This document shows, piece after piece, positions 16,250 through 24,801 of a stretch of 64,000 nt of DNA (positions are counted from its first letter, which is position 1; each line of letters opens with the position of its first letter). The DNA is from Betaproteobacteria bacterium HGW-Betaproteobacteria-16 (GTDB lineage: Bacteria > Pseudomonadota > Gammaproteobacteria > Burkholderiales > Burkholderiaceae_C). The stretch lies in contig PHCQ01000013.1 in NCBI GenBank assembly GCA_002840835.1, positions 1 through 64,000 of the forward strand, read 5' to 3'. Under the pieces are notes generated by a model. The model did not search any database. It saw nothing but the letters and a program-made list of their open reading frames with translations, and was not told where the DNA came from. Made by a program: the position numbers and the translations under genes.

Positions 16250-17698
16250 TCAGCCTCTTAGCGGCAACCACACCAGCACGTCCACGCCGCCGGGGTCGTC
16301 TGCCTGGGCCTCGCGGTTGCGCACATCGATGCGGCCGTCGAGGGCGTCGACGATGCTGCGGCAGATGGCCAGGCCCAGCCCGGCGCCCATCTGGCCGCCC
16401 ATGGCGGCAAACGGCTGGAACAGGCGCTCGCGCTGGGTGTCTGAAATGGCCGGGCCGTCGTTGCTCACGCGCAGCAAGCCTTGCGATGAAGCGTCCACCT
16501 GCACTTTCACGCTCAGGCGGCCGCCGCGTGGCGTGTGCTTGACCGCGTTGTGCAGCAGGTTGCGCGTGAGTTCACTGAGCATCCATTCATGGGCGCGCAC
16601 CCAGGTGGGTTCGGTGTCGATGTCGAAGTCGATGCCTTTTTCAGCGATCAGCGGAGCCACATCGAGCGCCACTTCGCGCACCGCGGCGTTCAGGCTGGTG
16701 GCGCTGACCTGAGCCTGATCGCGCAGCTGTTCCACCTTGGCCAGGGCGAGCATCTGGTTGGCCATGCGGGTGGCGCGGTCCACCGTGTGTTCAATCTCGT
16801 TCAGTGCGACCTCCGGCGCCTGGTCGCCCCGCAGCGCCGATTGCACTTGCACCTTGAGCACCGCCAGGGGCGTGCGAAGCTGGTGCGAGGTGTCGCGCAC
16901 AAACCGGCGCTGGTGTTCCAGCAAATGGGCCAGCCGCGCCATGACCTGGTTGGTGGCATTGATCAGTGGCCACAGCTCGCGCGGTGCGCCATCGCTCTCG
17001 ATGGGGGTGAGGTCGTTTTCCGGGCGCTGGCGCAGACGGTCAGACAAGGTGCGCACCGGCAAGGTGGCGCGCTGCACCACCATCACCACCACGAAGCCGA
17101 TCACCAGCACCAGCAGGCCCTGTCGCCACAGTGTGTTCACCAGCAGCTGCCGGGCCAGGGTTTCGCGCAGCTCAAGCGTTTCGGCCACCTGGATCAGCGC
17201 GATGCCCTGGCCTCCGATGCTGGCCACCGGCTGCAGCAGCGCCGCCACCCGCACCGGCTCCCCGCGGTACTGGTCGTCGTAGAAGTCCACCAGGGCGGCA
17301 TACGGTGTGTGCAGCGGTACCTTGCCCTGCCATTCAGGCAGGTCTTCATAGCCCGACACCAGGGCACCACCGGGTGTGGACACCTTGTAGTACATGCGGC
17401 TCTGGTTGTCGGCTTCGAACGCTTCCAGCGCGGCGTAGGGGACCCGCGCGATCAGCTGGGCCTCGTTGTCCACACCTTTCACGTCCAGCTGCTCGCTGAT
17501 GGTCTTGGCCGACGCCAGCAGCGTGCGGTCGTAGGCCGTGTTGGCCGCCTCCAGTGCCTCGCGGTAGTGGCTGACCGAATTGATGCCCACCAGACCAAGC
17601 ACCGGCAACAGAATGCCCAGCAGCAGGTAGCGGCGCAGGGAGGTGGTGCGTGGCGGTGGCCCGGTCGATGGCGCAGGCGCCCGTTCAGCCAACCTCAT
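16250..17698 (-). CDS. tctE: Sensor histidine kinase TctE
   Basis: 482-residue membrane sensor kinase controlling tricarboxylate uptake. Two membrane helices (YLLLGILLPVLGLVGI, about 24-39, and GLLVLVIGFVVVMVV, about 194-208) bracket a periplasmic 2CSK_N-type sensor. Then follow a HAMP-like linker, the H-box RRFVRDTSHQLRTPLAVL with His at about 272, the N-box ELTRNLLHNAVKHT and the G-box GAGLGLAICRSIVDAL. It overlaps tctD by 4 bases and is co-transcribed with it. The order, with divergent tctCBA, is that of the classical tct locus. Confidence 0.95.
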   Translation of the reverse strand: MRLAERAPAPSTGPPPRTTSLRRYLLLGILLPVLGLVGINSVSHYREALEAANTAYDRTLLASAKTISEQLDVKGVDNEAQLIARVPYAALEAFEADNQSRMYYKVSTPGGALVSGYEDLPEWQGKVPLHTPYAALVDFYDDQYRGEPVRVAALLQPVASIGGQGIALIQVAETLELRETLARQLLVNTLWRQGLLVLVIGFVVVMVVQRATLPVRTLSDRLRQRPENDLTPIESDGAPRELWPLINATNQVMARLAHLLEHQRRFVRDTSHQLRTPLAVLKVQVQSALRGDQAPEVALNEIEHTVDRATRMANQMLALAKVEQLRDQAQVSATSLNAAVREVALDVAPLIAEKGIDFDIDTEPTWVRAHEWMLSELTRNLLHNAVKHTPRGGRLSVKVQVDASSQGLLRVSNDGPAISDTQRERLFQPFAAMGGQMGAGLGLAICRSIVDALDGRIDVRNREAQADDPGGVDVLVWLPLRG

Positions 17699-18396
17699 GG
17701 CTGACCCGCGCCTTGCACGCGGAGCAGGTACCCCAGGCCGCGCAGGGTCACCAGCTCCACGCCGGTGCCCGTCAGGCGCTTGCGCAGACGGTAGGCCACC
17801 ACCTCGATGGCTTCGTACTGCACGTCCTGCTCGCCCGGAAACACCAGCTCGAACAGGCGCTCCTTGGACACAGCCCGACCCGGGCGGGTCATCAGCGCCT
17901 GCAGCAGCGCCAGCTCACGGGGTGGCAGATCCAGCACCTGCTCGCCCCAGTGCACCGCACCACTCTCGCGGTCCAGTTGCAGCGCACCGATGGAAGGCAT
18001 GTGGCTGTTGGCCATGTCACCTTCAGTGGCCGCCGGTGCGCTGCGGCGCACCAGTGCGCGCAGCCGGGCCTCCATCTCATCGAGGTCAAAAGGCTTGGCC
18101 AGATAGTCGTCGGCACCTGTGTTCAGGCCGATAACCCGGTCACCCACGGTGCCCCGGGCCGTCAGGATGAGCACCGGTGTTTTCCAGCCGCGCTGGCGCG
18201 CCAGCGTGAGCACCTGCAGGCCGTCCATGTGAGGCAGGGTGAGGTCGAGTGCCACCACGTCGGGCTGGCACGCCGCCCACTGATCCAGGGCCTCGCCGCC
18301 ATCGCCACAGGTGGTGATGTCGAATCCGCGCCGGGAAAGGCTGCGCACCAGCGTGGCCTGCAGGGTGGGGTCGTCTTCGATCAGCAGCAGTTTCAT
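17695..18396 (-). CDS. tctD: Response regulator TctD
   Basis: 233-residue OmpR/PhoB-type regulator. The receiver domain starts MKLLLIEDDPTLQATLVRSL, with the phosphoacceptor Asp at about 51 (VVALDLTLPHMDG) and Lys in LAKPFDLDEME. The C-terminal winged helix ends YEAIEVVAYRLRKRLTGTG with LVTLRGLGYLLR. It is divergent from tctC across 191 bp and should activate tctCBA when TctE senses citrate or a related acid. A palindrome lies 6 bp upstream of its start and may mediate autoregulation. Confidence 0.96.
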   Translation of the reverse strand: MKLLLIEDDPTLQATLVRSLSRRGFDITTCGDGGEALDQWAACQPDVVALDLTLPHMDGLQVLTLARQRGWKTPVLILTARGTVGDRVIGLNTGADDYLAKPFDLDEMEARLRALVRRSAPAATEGDMANSHMPSIGALQLDRESGAVHWGEQVLDLPPRELALLQALMTRPGRAVSKERLFELVFPGEQDVQYEAIEVVAYRLRKRLTGTGVELVTLRGLGYLLRVQGAGQP

Positions 18397-18402
18397 GATG
18401 AA

Positions 18403-18420
18403 CCTAGGGAGAACCCTAGG
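18403..18420. promoter_or_regulatory. Perfect 7-4-7 palindrome before tctD
   Basis: CCTAGGG-AGAA-CCCTAGG, exact inverted repeat 6 bp upstream of the tctD start codon in the tctD/tctC divergent region. Position fits an autoregulatory operator or a 5'-UTR hairpin covering the ribosome site of tctD. A TTGACA hexamer (18436-18441) directed towards tctC lies nearby, but a matching -10 is unclear. Confidence 0.5.
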
Positions 18421-18587
18421 AAGGTGGACAGGCGTTTGACAGTTTGGCTGGCCACCATTGGCACGTGCCCGGCGGCTTCCAGTCTCTCGGCCATTAAATG
18501 GTTGAGGCCTTGCATTTTGCTGTCAAAGCCCCTGGCCATGTTCCCACCACCCGCACGACAAAAAGCGGGTTCACTCAGGAGACTTTC

Positions 18588-19580
18588 ATGACACGCATTT
18601 CCACCCTGGCCCGCTGGGCCGCTCCCGCCGGTCTGTCCATGGCCGTGCTTTCCAGCCCGGCATGGGCTTTCCAGCCCGGCAGCACCGAGTGCATCGCACC
18701 GGCTGGCGCAGGCGGCGGCTGGGACATGACCTGCCGCTTGGTGGGCAAGGCCCTGCAGGACCAGAAGCTCATTCCCGGCACCATGCAGGTGCTCAACAAG
18801 GCCGGCGGCGGTGGCGGCGCGGCTTTTGCCGAAGTGGTGAACAAGCGCAACGCCGAAAACAACCTCATTGTGGCGGCCTCCACGGCGACGGCTGCCCGCC
18901 TGGGCCAGAACGCCTACCCCGGCAACGACATGACGCAGGTGCGCTGGGTGGGGGCCGTGGGCGCCGACTACGGCATGATCGCGGTCGCTGCCGACTCGCC
19001 TTTCAACACGTTGCCGGAACTCATGGCCAAGGTGAAAGCCGATCCGACCTCGATCTCGTTCGCGGGCGGTTCTGCCGTGGGTGGCTGGGACCACCTGAAA
19101 GTGCTGATCGCGGCACAGAAGGCCGGCATCAGCAATGTGCGCACGATCAAATACGTGGCATTTGATGGCGGCGGCGAAGCCGTGACCCAGCTGCTGGCCG
19201 GCAAGATCCAGGCCTTCACGGGCGACATTTCAGAAGCCAAGGGTTTTGTCGACGCCGGCAAGATCAAGGTACTGGCCGTGCTGGCGCCCGAGCGCCTCGA
19301 TGGCGACTTTGCCAAGTTCCCAACCGCGCGTGAGCAAGGCTTGAACGCCGTGGGCGCCAACTGGCGCGGTTTCTATGCCCCCGGCAAGATGAGCGACGAG
19401 GCCTACGCGTTCTGGGTCAAGAGCATCGGCACGGTGTACGACTCCAAGGAATGGAAAGACATCATGGCCAAGCAGGGCATGGCCCCGCTGAACCTGCGCG
19501 GCGAAGCCTTCGAGAAGTTCGTCAAGGAATCCGTGGATGAGATCCAGGACCTGTCGAAAAAGATCGGCATCGTCAAGTAA
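18588..19580 (+). CDS. tctC: Tricarboxylate transporter substrate-binding protein TctC
   Basis: 330-residue periplasmic binding protein of the tripartite tricarboxylate transporter. A Sec signal (WAAPAGLSMAVLSSPAWAF) is followed by ECIAPAGAGGGWDMTCRLVG, then NKAGGGGGAAFAEVVNKR and KYVAFDGGGEAVTQLLAGKI, all typical of TctC. The ATG at 18588 follows CAGGAGAC at good spacing; an earlier in-frame ATG lacks a ribosome site and signal. It starts tctCBA and is divergent from tctDE, its likely activator. Confidence 0.96.
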   Translation: MTRISTLARWAAPAGLSMAVLSSPAWAFQPGSTECIAPAGAGGGWDMTCRLVGKALQDQKLIPGTMQVLNKAGGGGGAAFAEVVNKRNAENNLIVAASTATAARLGQNAYPGNDMTQVRWVGAVGADYGMIAVAADSPFNTLPELMAKVKADPTSISFAGGSAVGGWDHLKVLIAAQKAGISNVRTIKYVAFDGGGEAVTQLLAGKIQAFTGDISEAKGFVDAGKIKVLAVLAPERLDGDFAKFPTAREQGLNAVGANWRGFYAPGKMSDEAYAFWVKSIGTVYDSKEWKDIMAKQGMAPLNLRGEAFEKFVKESVDEIQDLSKKIGIVK

Positions 19581-19697
19581 GTGGTGCGTGCCAGGGGCGG
19601 GCCGTGTGCCGCGTCCGTTCCCTGGCCTGGCGACGTCTGCAATGCAGCCGTCGCCAGGCACCTTCTGTTTTCCAGGCACCTGATCGAGGGAGTGGTC

Positions 19698-20129
19698 ATG
19701 AGCGACCGAATTTTTGCCGGCATCGTGTTGACGGTGTCGTTGCTGATGATGTGGGCCGCCACGCTCATCGAAGAGAGCTTCATCCAGGACCCGCTGGGCC
19801 CCAAGGCCTTTCCGCTGGTGATTGCCGGTGTGATGGCGATTTCGGCGGTGGTGATGTTCTTCAAACCCGACAGCGAACCCGAATGGCCCGGCCTGTACAA
19901 GGTGCTGGAACTGGCGGCCACCGTGGGCGTGTTCATTGCCTACGCGCAGATGCTGCCCATCGCCGGCTTTGTGGTCGCCACCATCTTTGCCACCGCCTTT
20001 CTGGTGTGGCGCCTGGGCGGTCAACCGCGCCAGGCCATCGTGGGTGGCATCGCCATCGCGGTGGGCATTTACGTGGTCTTCCATTTCATGCTGGGCCTGA
20101 ACCTGGCCAAAGGCCCGTGGGGCTTCTGA
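19698..20129 (+). CDS. tctB: Tricarboxylate transporter small membrane subunit TctB
   Basis: 143-residue membrane protein with four hydrophobic segments (IFAGIVLTVSLLMMWAATLI, FPLVIAGVMAISAVVMFF, LAATVGVFIAYAQMLPIAGF, IVGGIAIAVGIYVVFHFMLG). The sequence DPLGPKAFPLVIAG is a TctB hallmark. The ATG at 19698 follows GAGGGAGTGG. An upstream in-frame extension beginning directly after the tctC stop is rejected because it lacks membrane or family features. It lies 15 bp before tctA. Confidence 0.94.
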   Translation: MSDRIFAGIVLTVSLLMMWAATLIEESFIQDPLGPKAFPLVIAGVMAISAVVMFFKPDSEPEWPGLYKVLELAATVGVFIAYAQMLPIAGFVVATIFATAFLVWRLGGQPRQAIVGGIAIAVGIYVVFHFMLGLNLAKGPWGF

Positions 20130-20144
20130 CAACAGGAATTCGAC

Positions 20145-21686
20145 ATGGAAAGTCTCAACCTTCTGGCCGATGGCTTTGCCGTTGCGCTGACCTGGCAAAA
20201 CCTGCTGCTGGCTTTCGTGGGTTGCCTTCTCGGCACCATGATCGGCGCGTTGCCAGGCCTGGGCCCGTCCAACGGCGTGGCCATTCTGATTCCCGTGGTG
20301 TTCAGCATGGGGCTGGGCGCCACGCCCGCACTCATCCTGCTCACCAGCGTGTATTACGGCGCCATGTACGGTGGGCGCATTTCGTCCATTTTGCTCAACA
20401 TCCCGGGTGACGAGCCGGCGCTCATGACCACGCTCGACGGCTACCCCATGGCACGCCAGGGCAAGGCCGGCGAAGCGCTGGCCATCTCGGGCATCGCGTC
20501 CTTTGTGGGCGCCTTTTTCGCCACCTGGGGTCTGGTGTTCCTGGCGCCTCAGCTGGTGAACGTGGCCCTGCTGTTCGGCCCGGCCGAGTATTTCGCCATG
20601 TTCACCCTGGCCTTTGCCACGCTGGGCGGCGTCACCAGTTCCAACCAGGCCAAGGCGGCTTTCGCCGCGGCCATTGGCCTGTCACTGGCGTTTGTGGGCG
20701 TGGACGGACAGACCGGCGTGCCGCGTTTCACGGGAGGCAACGTGCACTTCTACGACGGCATCGACTTCCTGATCGCCATCGTGGGCATGTTTGCACTCTC
20801 TGAAGTGCTGGTGTTCATCGAAGAGCGCGGCAAGGCCCACAGCCACAGCACCCAGCCCGTGACCGAACTGGGTCGCGTCACGCCGCCGTGGTCCATGATC
20901 AAGCAGACCAGCGGCTCCATGGGGCGCAGCACGGTACTGGGTTTCATCGCTGGTGTGCTGCCGGGTGCCGGCGCCTCGCTGGGCTCGTTCCTGGCGTACA
21001 CGCTGGAGAAAAAATGGGTCGGCAAGAAGGGCTACTTCGGCAAGGGCGACCCGCGCGGCGTGGCCGCGCCTGAAGCAGGCAACAACGCCGCAGCCGGTGG
21101 CGCCCTGGTGCCCATGCTGGCGCTCGGTGTGCCCGGCTCCGGCACCACGGCCGTGCTGCTGGCCATGCTGCTGGCGCTCGACATCACGCCCGGACCGCTA
21201 CTGTTCACGAACAACCCCGACGTGGTCTGGGGCCTGATCGCCGCGCTGTTCATCGGCAACATCATGCTGCTGCTGCTCAACATCCCGATGGTGGGCATGT
21301 TCACCCGCGTCCTGCGCGTGCCACCGTACTATTTGATGCCGGCTGTGGCCATGATTTCGTTCATCGGCATCTACGCGCTGACCAACTCGACCTTCGACCT
21401 GATGCTGATGATCGGCTTCGGTGTGCTGGGATGGGTGTTCCGCAAGCTCAGCATTCCCATGGTGCCGGTGATCCTGGGCGTGCTGCTGGGCGAGTTGATG
21501 GAGAAGAACCTGCGCCGTGCGCTGACCATCTCCGATGGCGAAATGTCCATTCTTTATGGATCGCCGCTGGCGGTCGGCTTCCTCACGGTGGCGGTGGTCG
21601 GGTTTGTGGCCCCCCTGTTCGTGAGCCGCTATGTGAACTTCAAGAAGATCAAGGCGGAGACACACAACGACGGCACGTCGGACTGA
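20145..21686 (+). CDS. tctA: Tricarboxylate transporter large membrane subunit TctA
   Basis: 513-residue polytopic protein with about twelve membrane segments. Family marks are GALPGLGPSNGVAILIPVVF near the N-terminus, YGGRISSILLNIPGD, and the second repeat GFIAGVLPGAGASLGSFLAY with GVAAPEAGNNAAAGGALVPM. These two loop repeats form the substrate pathway in TctA proteins. It ends tctCBA and is followed by a strong intrinsic terminator. Confidence 0.97.
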   Translation: MESLNLLADGFAVALTWQNLLLAFVGCLLGTMIGALPGLGPSNGVAILIPVVFSMGLGATPALILLTSVYYGAMYGGRISSILLNIPGDEPALMTTLDGYPMARQGKAGEALAISGIASFVGAFFATWGLVFLAPQLVNVALLFGPAEYFAMFTLAFATLGGVTSSNQAKAAFAAAIGLSLAFVGVDGQTGVPRFTGGNVHFYDGIDFLIAIVGMFALSEVLVFIEERGKAHSHSTQPVTELGRVTPPWSMIKQTSGSMGRSTVLGFIAGVLPGAGASLGSFLAYTLEKKWVGKKGYFGKGDPRGVAAPEAGNNAAAGGALVPMLALGVPGSGTTAVLLAMLLALDITPGPLLFTNNPDVVWGLIAALFIGNIMLLLLNIPMVGMFTRVLRVPPYYLMPAVAMISFIGIYALTNSTFDLMLMIGFGVLGWVFRKLSIPMVPVILGVLLGELMEKNLRRALTISDGEMSILYGSPLAVGFLTVAVVGFVAPLFVSRYVNFKKIKAETHNDGTSD

Positions 21687-21730
21687 TCCTCGGGACGAGA
21701 TGCGTGTCCGCCCGAAAGGCGGGTAGGGGC

Positions 21731-21774
21731 GGCAGGTGCAGCGACAATGGTCGCCGGCCTGCCGCTTTTTTTGC
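21731..21774 (+). terminator. Rho-independent terminator after tctCBA
   Basis: Stem GCGGCAGG (21731-21738) with CCTGCCGC (21760-21767), an inner stem GCGAC/GTCGC, and seven T residues straight after (21768-21774). It lies 45 bp after the tctA stop and is the clearest intrinsic terminator in the window. Confidence 0.88.
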
Positions 21775-21834
21775 ACGCGCGCATCTCACCCCAGCACCGG
21801 GCGCTCGCCCCGTTGACCTGAAGGAGGCATATAA

Positions 21835-22401
21835 GTGAACCCACCACTCGGCTCCCCCCGTCGGCGCCATCTCATGCTTGCCGCCAGTGTGGCGCCTGTC
21901 GGCTTGCTCGCCGCCGGTGCGGCCGGGTGTTCGCAGGCGCCAGCCAATGATCGGCGCCTGGTCTTCATGACACTGGATCAGGCGCTGGGCGAGCTCGGTC
22001 GCCTGACACAGCCCGAAGCGCTGCCACCGGCAACGGCCTGGGGCTGGGCACAGACCTTGGCACACTGTGCGCAGAGCATCGAGTACTCGATGATCGGCTT
22101 CCCGCAGGCAAAATCCCAGGTGTTCCAGGGCACAGTGGGCACGGCCGCGTTCAAGGTGTTCGCCTGGCGCGGCCGAATGACGCACGATCTCGGTGAACCC
22201 ATCCCGGGTGCGCCTTCGCTGGAGGCGAGCAACACCGAAGAAGCCGTGGAACGCTTGAAGCGGGCGGTGCGGGCATTCACACAATGGAATGCGCCGCTTC
22301 GACCCCATTTCGCCTATGGCGAGCTGAACAAATCCGAGTACGAGCAAGCGCATGCCATGCACCTGGCGAACCACTTCTCTGCGTTCCAGCAGAAGACCTG
22401 A
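21835..22401 (+). CDS. DUF1569 (DinB-like fold) domain protein, exported
   Basis: 188-residue protein of the DUF1569 type, related in fold to DinB/YfiT metal-dependent helical bundles. The N-terminus is Tat-like (SPRRRHLMLAASVAPVGLLA) and reaches a possible lipobox AAGC, so it may be an exported lipoprotein. The body has AWGWAQTLAHCAQSIEYSMI and ends in PHFAYGELNKSEYEQAHAMH with LANHFSAF, the helix pair bearing the family histidines. It starts with GTG at 21835, placed 7 bases after a perfect AAGGAGG. The function is unknown. Confidence 0.75.
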   Translation: MNPPLGSPRRRHLMLAASVAPVGLLAAGAAGCSQAPANDRRLVFMTLDQALGELGRLTQPEALPPATAWGWAQTLAHCAQSIEYSMIGFPQAKSQVFQGTVGTAAFKVFAWRGRMTHDLGEPIPGAPSLEASNTEEAVERLKRAVRAFTQWNAPLRPHFAYGELNKSEYEQAHAMHLANHFSAFQQKT

Positions 22402-22462
22402 CTTCCGCTATCCTTGCGCCCGGCCCCCCACTGGCACCCAACCCCGCTCGCCCTCTCACACC

Positions 22463-22978
22463 ATGCCCCCCACGCCCAACAAAGTCGAACTGACACTGGA
22501 AAAATTCATCTTCTCCAGCCGCTGGATTCTGGTGCCGTTTTTTCTCGGCCTCATCGTCAGCATGCTGGTGTTGCTGATCAAGTTTTTCAAGGAGATGGGG
22601 CTGCTGATTCAGGGTGCGCTGGGCATCATCGAACACGACACGGTCATTTCCATCCTGACGCTGGTGGACACGGCGCTGATCGCCGTTCTGCTGCTGATCA
22701 TCGTGTTCAGTTCCTACGAGAACTTCGTCTCCAAGCTGAGCATCGGCGACCACGAAGACCGGCCGGCCTGGATGGGCAAGGTGGGCTTTTCGGACCTGAA
22801 GATGAAATTGATCGGCGCCATCGTGGCCATTTCAGCGGTGGAGCTGCTCAAGGCCTTTCTCGTCAGCACCACGCTGACCGGTGAACAACTGGGCTGGAAG
22901 ATCGCGATCCACCTGACCTTTGTGGTTTCGGGTTTGCTGTTCGCTCTGGCCGACTGGATTTCCGACCAGCGCAAGTGA
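22463..22978 (+). CDS. UPF0114 (YqhA/TIGR00645) inner-membrane protein
   Basis: 171-residue membrane protein of the YqhA family, function unknown. It begins VELTLEKFIFSSRWILVPFF, the hallmark of TIGR00645, with membrane spans LGLIVSMLVLLIKFF, ISILTLVDTALIAVLLLIIV, LIGAIVAISAVELLKAFL and HLTFVVSGLLFALADW. The loop SSYENFVSKLSIGDHEDRPA is conserved. The ATG at 22463 begins the homologous part; codons upstream are proline-rich and unconserved. It stands alone between DUF1569 and tetR genes. Confidence 0.92.
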   Translation: MPPTPNKVELTLEKFIFSSRWILVPFFLGLIVSMLVLLIKFFKEMGLLIQGALGIIEHDTVISILTLVDTALIAVLLLIIVFSSYENFVSKLSIGDHEDRPAWMGKVGFSDLKMKLIGAIVAISAVELLKAFLVSTTLTGEQLGWKIAIHLTFVVSGLLFALADWISDQRK

Positions 22979-23084
22979 GCGTCGGCCTGCGGCCCTCGCG
23001 GTGATGCGCTGACCGCTGTCGACCCCACCGGGTGGGCAGGTGCTGGATGGGCCTGAGGTCGTTCTACGGGTTTCACCTCAATTT

Positions 23085-23102
23085 ACATTACGGTTGTAAT
23101 GT
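23085..23102. promoter_or_regulatory. Palindrome before the tetR-Bug-amidase operon (candidate TetR operator)
   Basis: Perfect 7-4-7 inverted repeat ACATTAC-GGTT-GTAATGT, 14 bp upstream of the tetR start, flanked by TTT on the left and GAAA on the right. The location fits an autorepression site for the TetR protein encoded next. Confidence 0.6.
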
Positions 23103-23116
23103 GAAACGATGACCCC

Positions 23117-23779
23117 ATGAGCCCACGCATCTTCCCCGACAAAGTCGCCCGGCGCACCCAGGCGGACCGCAGCGAAACGACCCGGCAGCAACTGATCTCC
23201 GCCACCATTGACGTGGTGAGGGATCGGTCTTTTCATGGTGCTTCGGTGGCGGAGGTGTCCAAATCCGCAGGGGTCACCGCAGGCGCCTTCCAGCACCACT
23301 TCGGCTCCAAGGCCGAGCTGATGATGGAAGTGGTGGAGGAAATTCTGCGCGGCGACGAGCTGGGCACCATGCGCTGGCCCGACAGCACTCGGCCATTGCC
23401 CGAGCGGGCCCGCGCCACCATCGAGGGCCTGTGGCACGCGGTGTACGAACCCGACCGCTTTCTGGTGGCCTGGCAGGTGTATTTCGGCTGCGCCACAGAT
23501 CCGGTGCTGCTTGAACGCATGCAGCAGATGAGATCGGCGGCGGGCAAGCTGATTGCGGACCGGTTCATGGACACGTTTCCTGAGCTGGCCCGCCGCGCCG
23601 ACGCTCAGACCCAGGTGAGCCTGATCCTGAGTGCGCTGCGGGGGCTGGGCCTGATCCGCATGTTTGGCGACAACCCCCAGGCCGCCGGACAGCTTGAAGC
23701 CCTGATCGATCTGCTGGTTGAACGGTGCCAGCCACCGTCTTCGGGCATCCCCTTTCTCCGCAAAAAGAGGCTCTCATGA
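23117..23779 (+). CDS. TetR/AcrR-family transcriptional regulator
   Basis: 220-residue regulator. The N-terminal helix-turn-helix is ATIDVVRDRSFHGASVAEVS with KSAGVTAGAFQHHFGSKAEL (about residues 29-68); the glutamine in AFQHHF replaces the more usual tyrosine. The C-terminal half is a helical ligand-binding domain of unknown ligand. Its stop overlaps the start of the Bug gene by ATGA, so both are translated together, and the palindrome at 23085-23102 suggests autoregulation. It probably senses a compound handled by the Bug protein and amidase. Confidence 0.92.
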   Translation: MSPRIFPDKVARRTQADRSETTRQQLISATIDVVRDRSFHGASVAEVSKSAGVTAGAFQHHFGSKAELMMEVVEEILRGDELGTMRWPDSTRPLPERARATIEGLWHAVYEPDRFLVAWQVYFGCATDPVLLERMQQMRSAAGKLIADRFMDTFPELARRADAQTQVSLILSALRGLGLIRMFGDNPQAAGQLEALIDLLVERCQPPSSGIPFLRKKRLS

Positions 23780-24801
23780 CGCTCACCTGCACCCTATTTC
23801 TGAGCCAGCAGCGCAGTGCCCGTCGCCGCGCGGTGGCCATGGCGCTGGGTATCGTGGCACTCGCTGGCGCGGGCACTTTGTCGGCCCCGGTGCACGCGGC
23901 GGACTTCCCCGATCGCCCCATCACCCTGGTGGTGCCGTACCCGCCGGGTGGCGCCACCGACACGCTGGCCCGCATCCTGAACACCGCCCTGGGCCAGCGC
24001 CTGGGCCAGCCGGTCATCGTGGACAACAAGCCCGGCGCCGGCACTGCCATTGGTGCCACGGCGGTGGCCAGGGCCGAGCCCGATGGCCACACGCTGCTCA
24101 TCAGTTCCAACACCACCTTCACCGTCAATGCCGCGCTCAAGCGCAGCCTGCCGTACGACCCGCTCAAGAGCTTCGAAGCCGTCGGCCTGATCGGCACGTC
24201 GCCGCTGGTGTTGCTGGCCCATCCCTCGGTGCAGGCGTCCAGCGTGAAAGAGCTGGTGGCCCTGTCGAAGGCACAGCCTGGCAAATTGTCGTTTGGCTCG
24301 TTTGGCGCGGGGACCACGGCCCATCTGGCGGGCGAAATCTTCAACGTCATGACCGGCACCGACCTGCTGCACGTGGCCTACCGGGGCAGTGCGCCCGCCA
24401 TGACCGACCTCATCGGCGGTCAGATCCCACTGACTTTCGATACCAATGTGGCGGCCATGCCCCAGATCGCCGCCGGCAAGGTCAAAGCCCTGGCGGTGAC
24501 CTCGCGCCAGCGTTCACCGTCCATGCCCGATGTGCCCACTGTGGCTGAAGCTGGTTATCCCGATTACGAAATGGTGCCGTGGGTGGTGGTGGTCGCGCCG
24601 CGTGGCCTGCCGCCAGCCGTGAGCAAGCGCCTGTCTGATGCGCTCAAGGCGGTGATCACTGACCCTTCGGTACGCGAAGCGTTACAAAAGACTGGCCTTG
24701 ATGTGGCTTGGCAACCCGGTTCGGTCTATGACAATCAGGTCGCGCGGGAGCTGCCGCTGCTGCGCGCCTATGTTCACAAAGCCAACATTCCGGTGCAGTA
24801 A
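23776..24801 (+). CDS. Bug-family tripartite transporter substrate-binding protein
   Basis: 341-residue periplasmic binding protein. After a long signal peptide (VAMALGIVALAGAGTLSAPV, ending HAADF) come the Bug hallmarks RPITLVVPYPPGGATDTLAR, DNKPGAGTAIGATAVARAEP and LPDVPT-like MPDVPTVAEAGYPDYE. The ATG at 23776 overlaps the tetR stop by 4 bases. No TctA/TctB genes are adjacent, so it must share a membrane unit from elsewhere or act as an extracytoplasmic sensor, as many orphan Bug proteins are thought to. The directly attached amidase suggests an amide ligand. Confidence 0.94.
   Translation: MTLTCTLFLSQQRSARRRAVAMALGIVALAGAGTLSAPVHAADFPDRPITLVVPYPPGGATDTLARILNTALGQRLGQPVIVDNKPGAGTAIGATAVARAEPDGHTLLISSNTTFTVNAALKRSLPYDPLKSFEAVGLIGTSPLVLLAHPSVQASSVKELVALSKAQPGKLSFGSFGAGTTAHLAGEIFNVMTGTDLLHVAYRGSAPAMTDLIGGQIPLTFDTNVAAMPQIAAGKVKALAVTSRQRSPSMPDVPTVAEAGYPDYEMVPWVVVVAPRGLPPAVSKRLSDALKAVITDPSVREALQKTGLDVAWQPGSVYDNQVARELPLLRAYVHKANIPVQ

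Noticed and set aside
18436-18441. TTGACA as the -35 box of tctC
   Set aside because: No acceptable -10 hexamer lies 16-18 bp downstream, so it is not called as a promoter.
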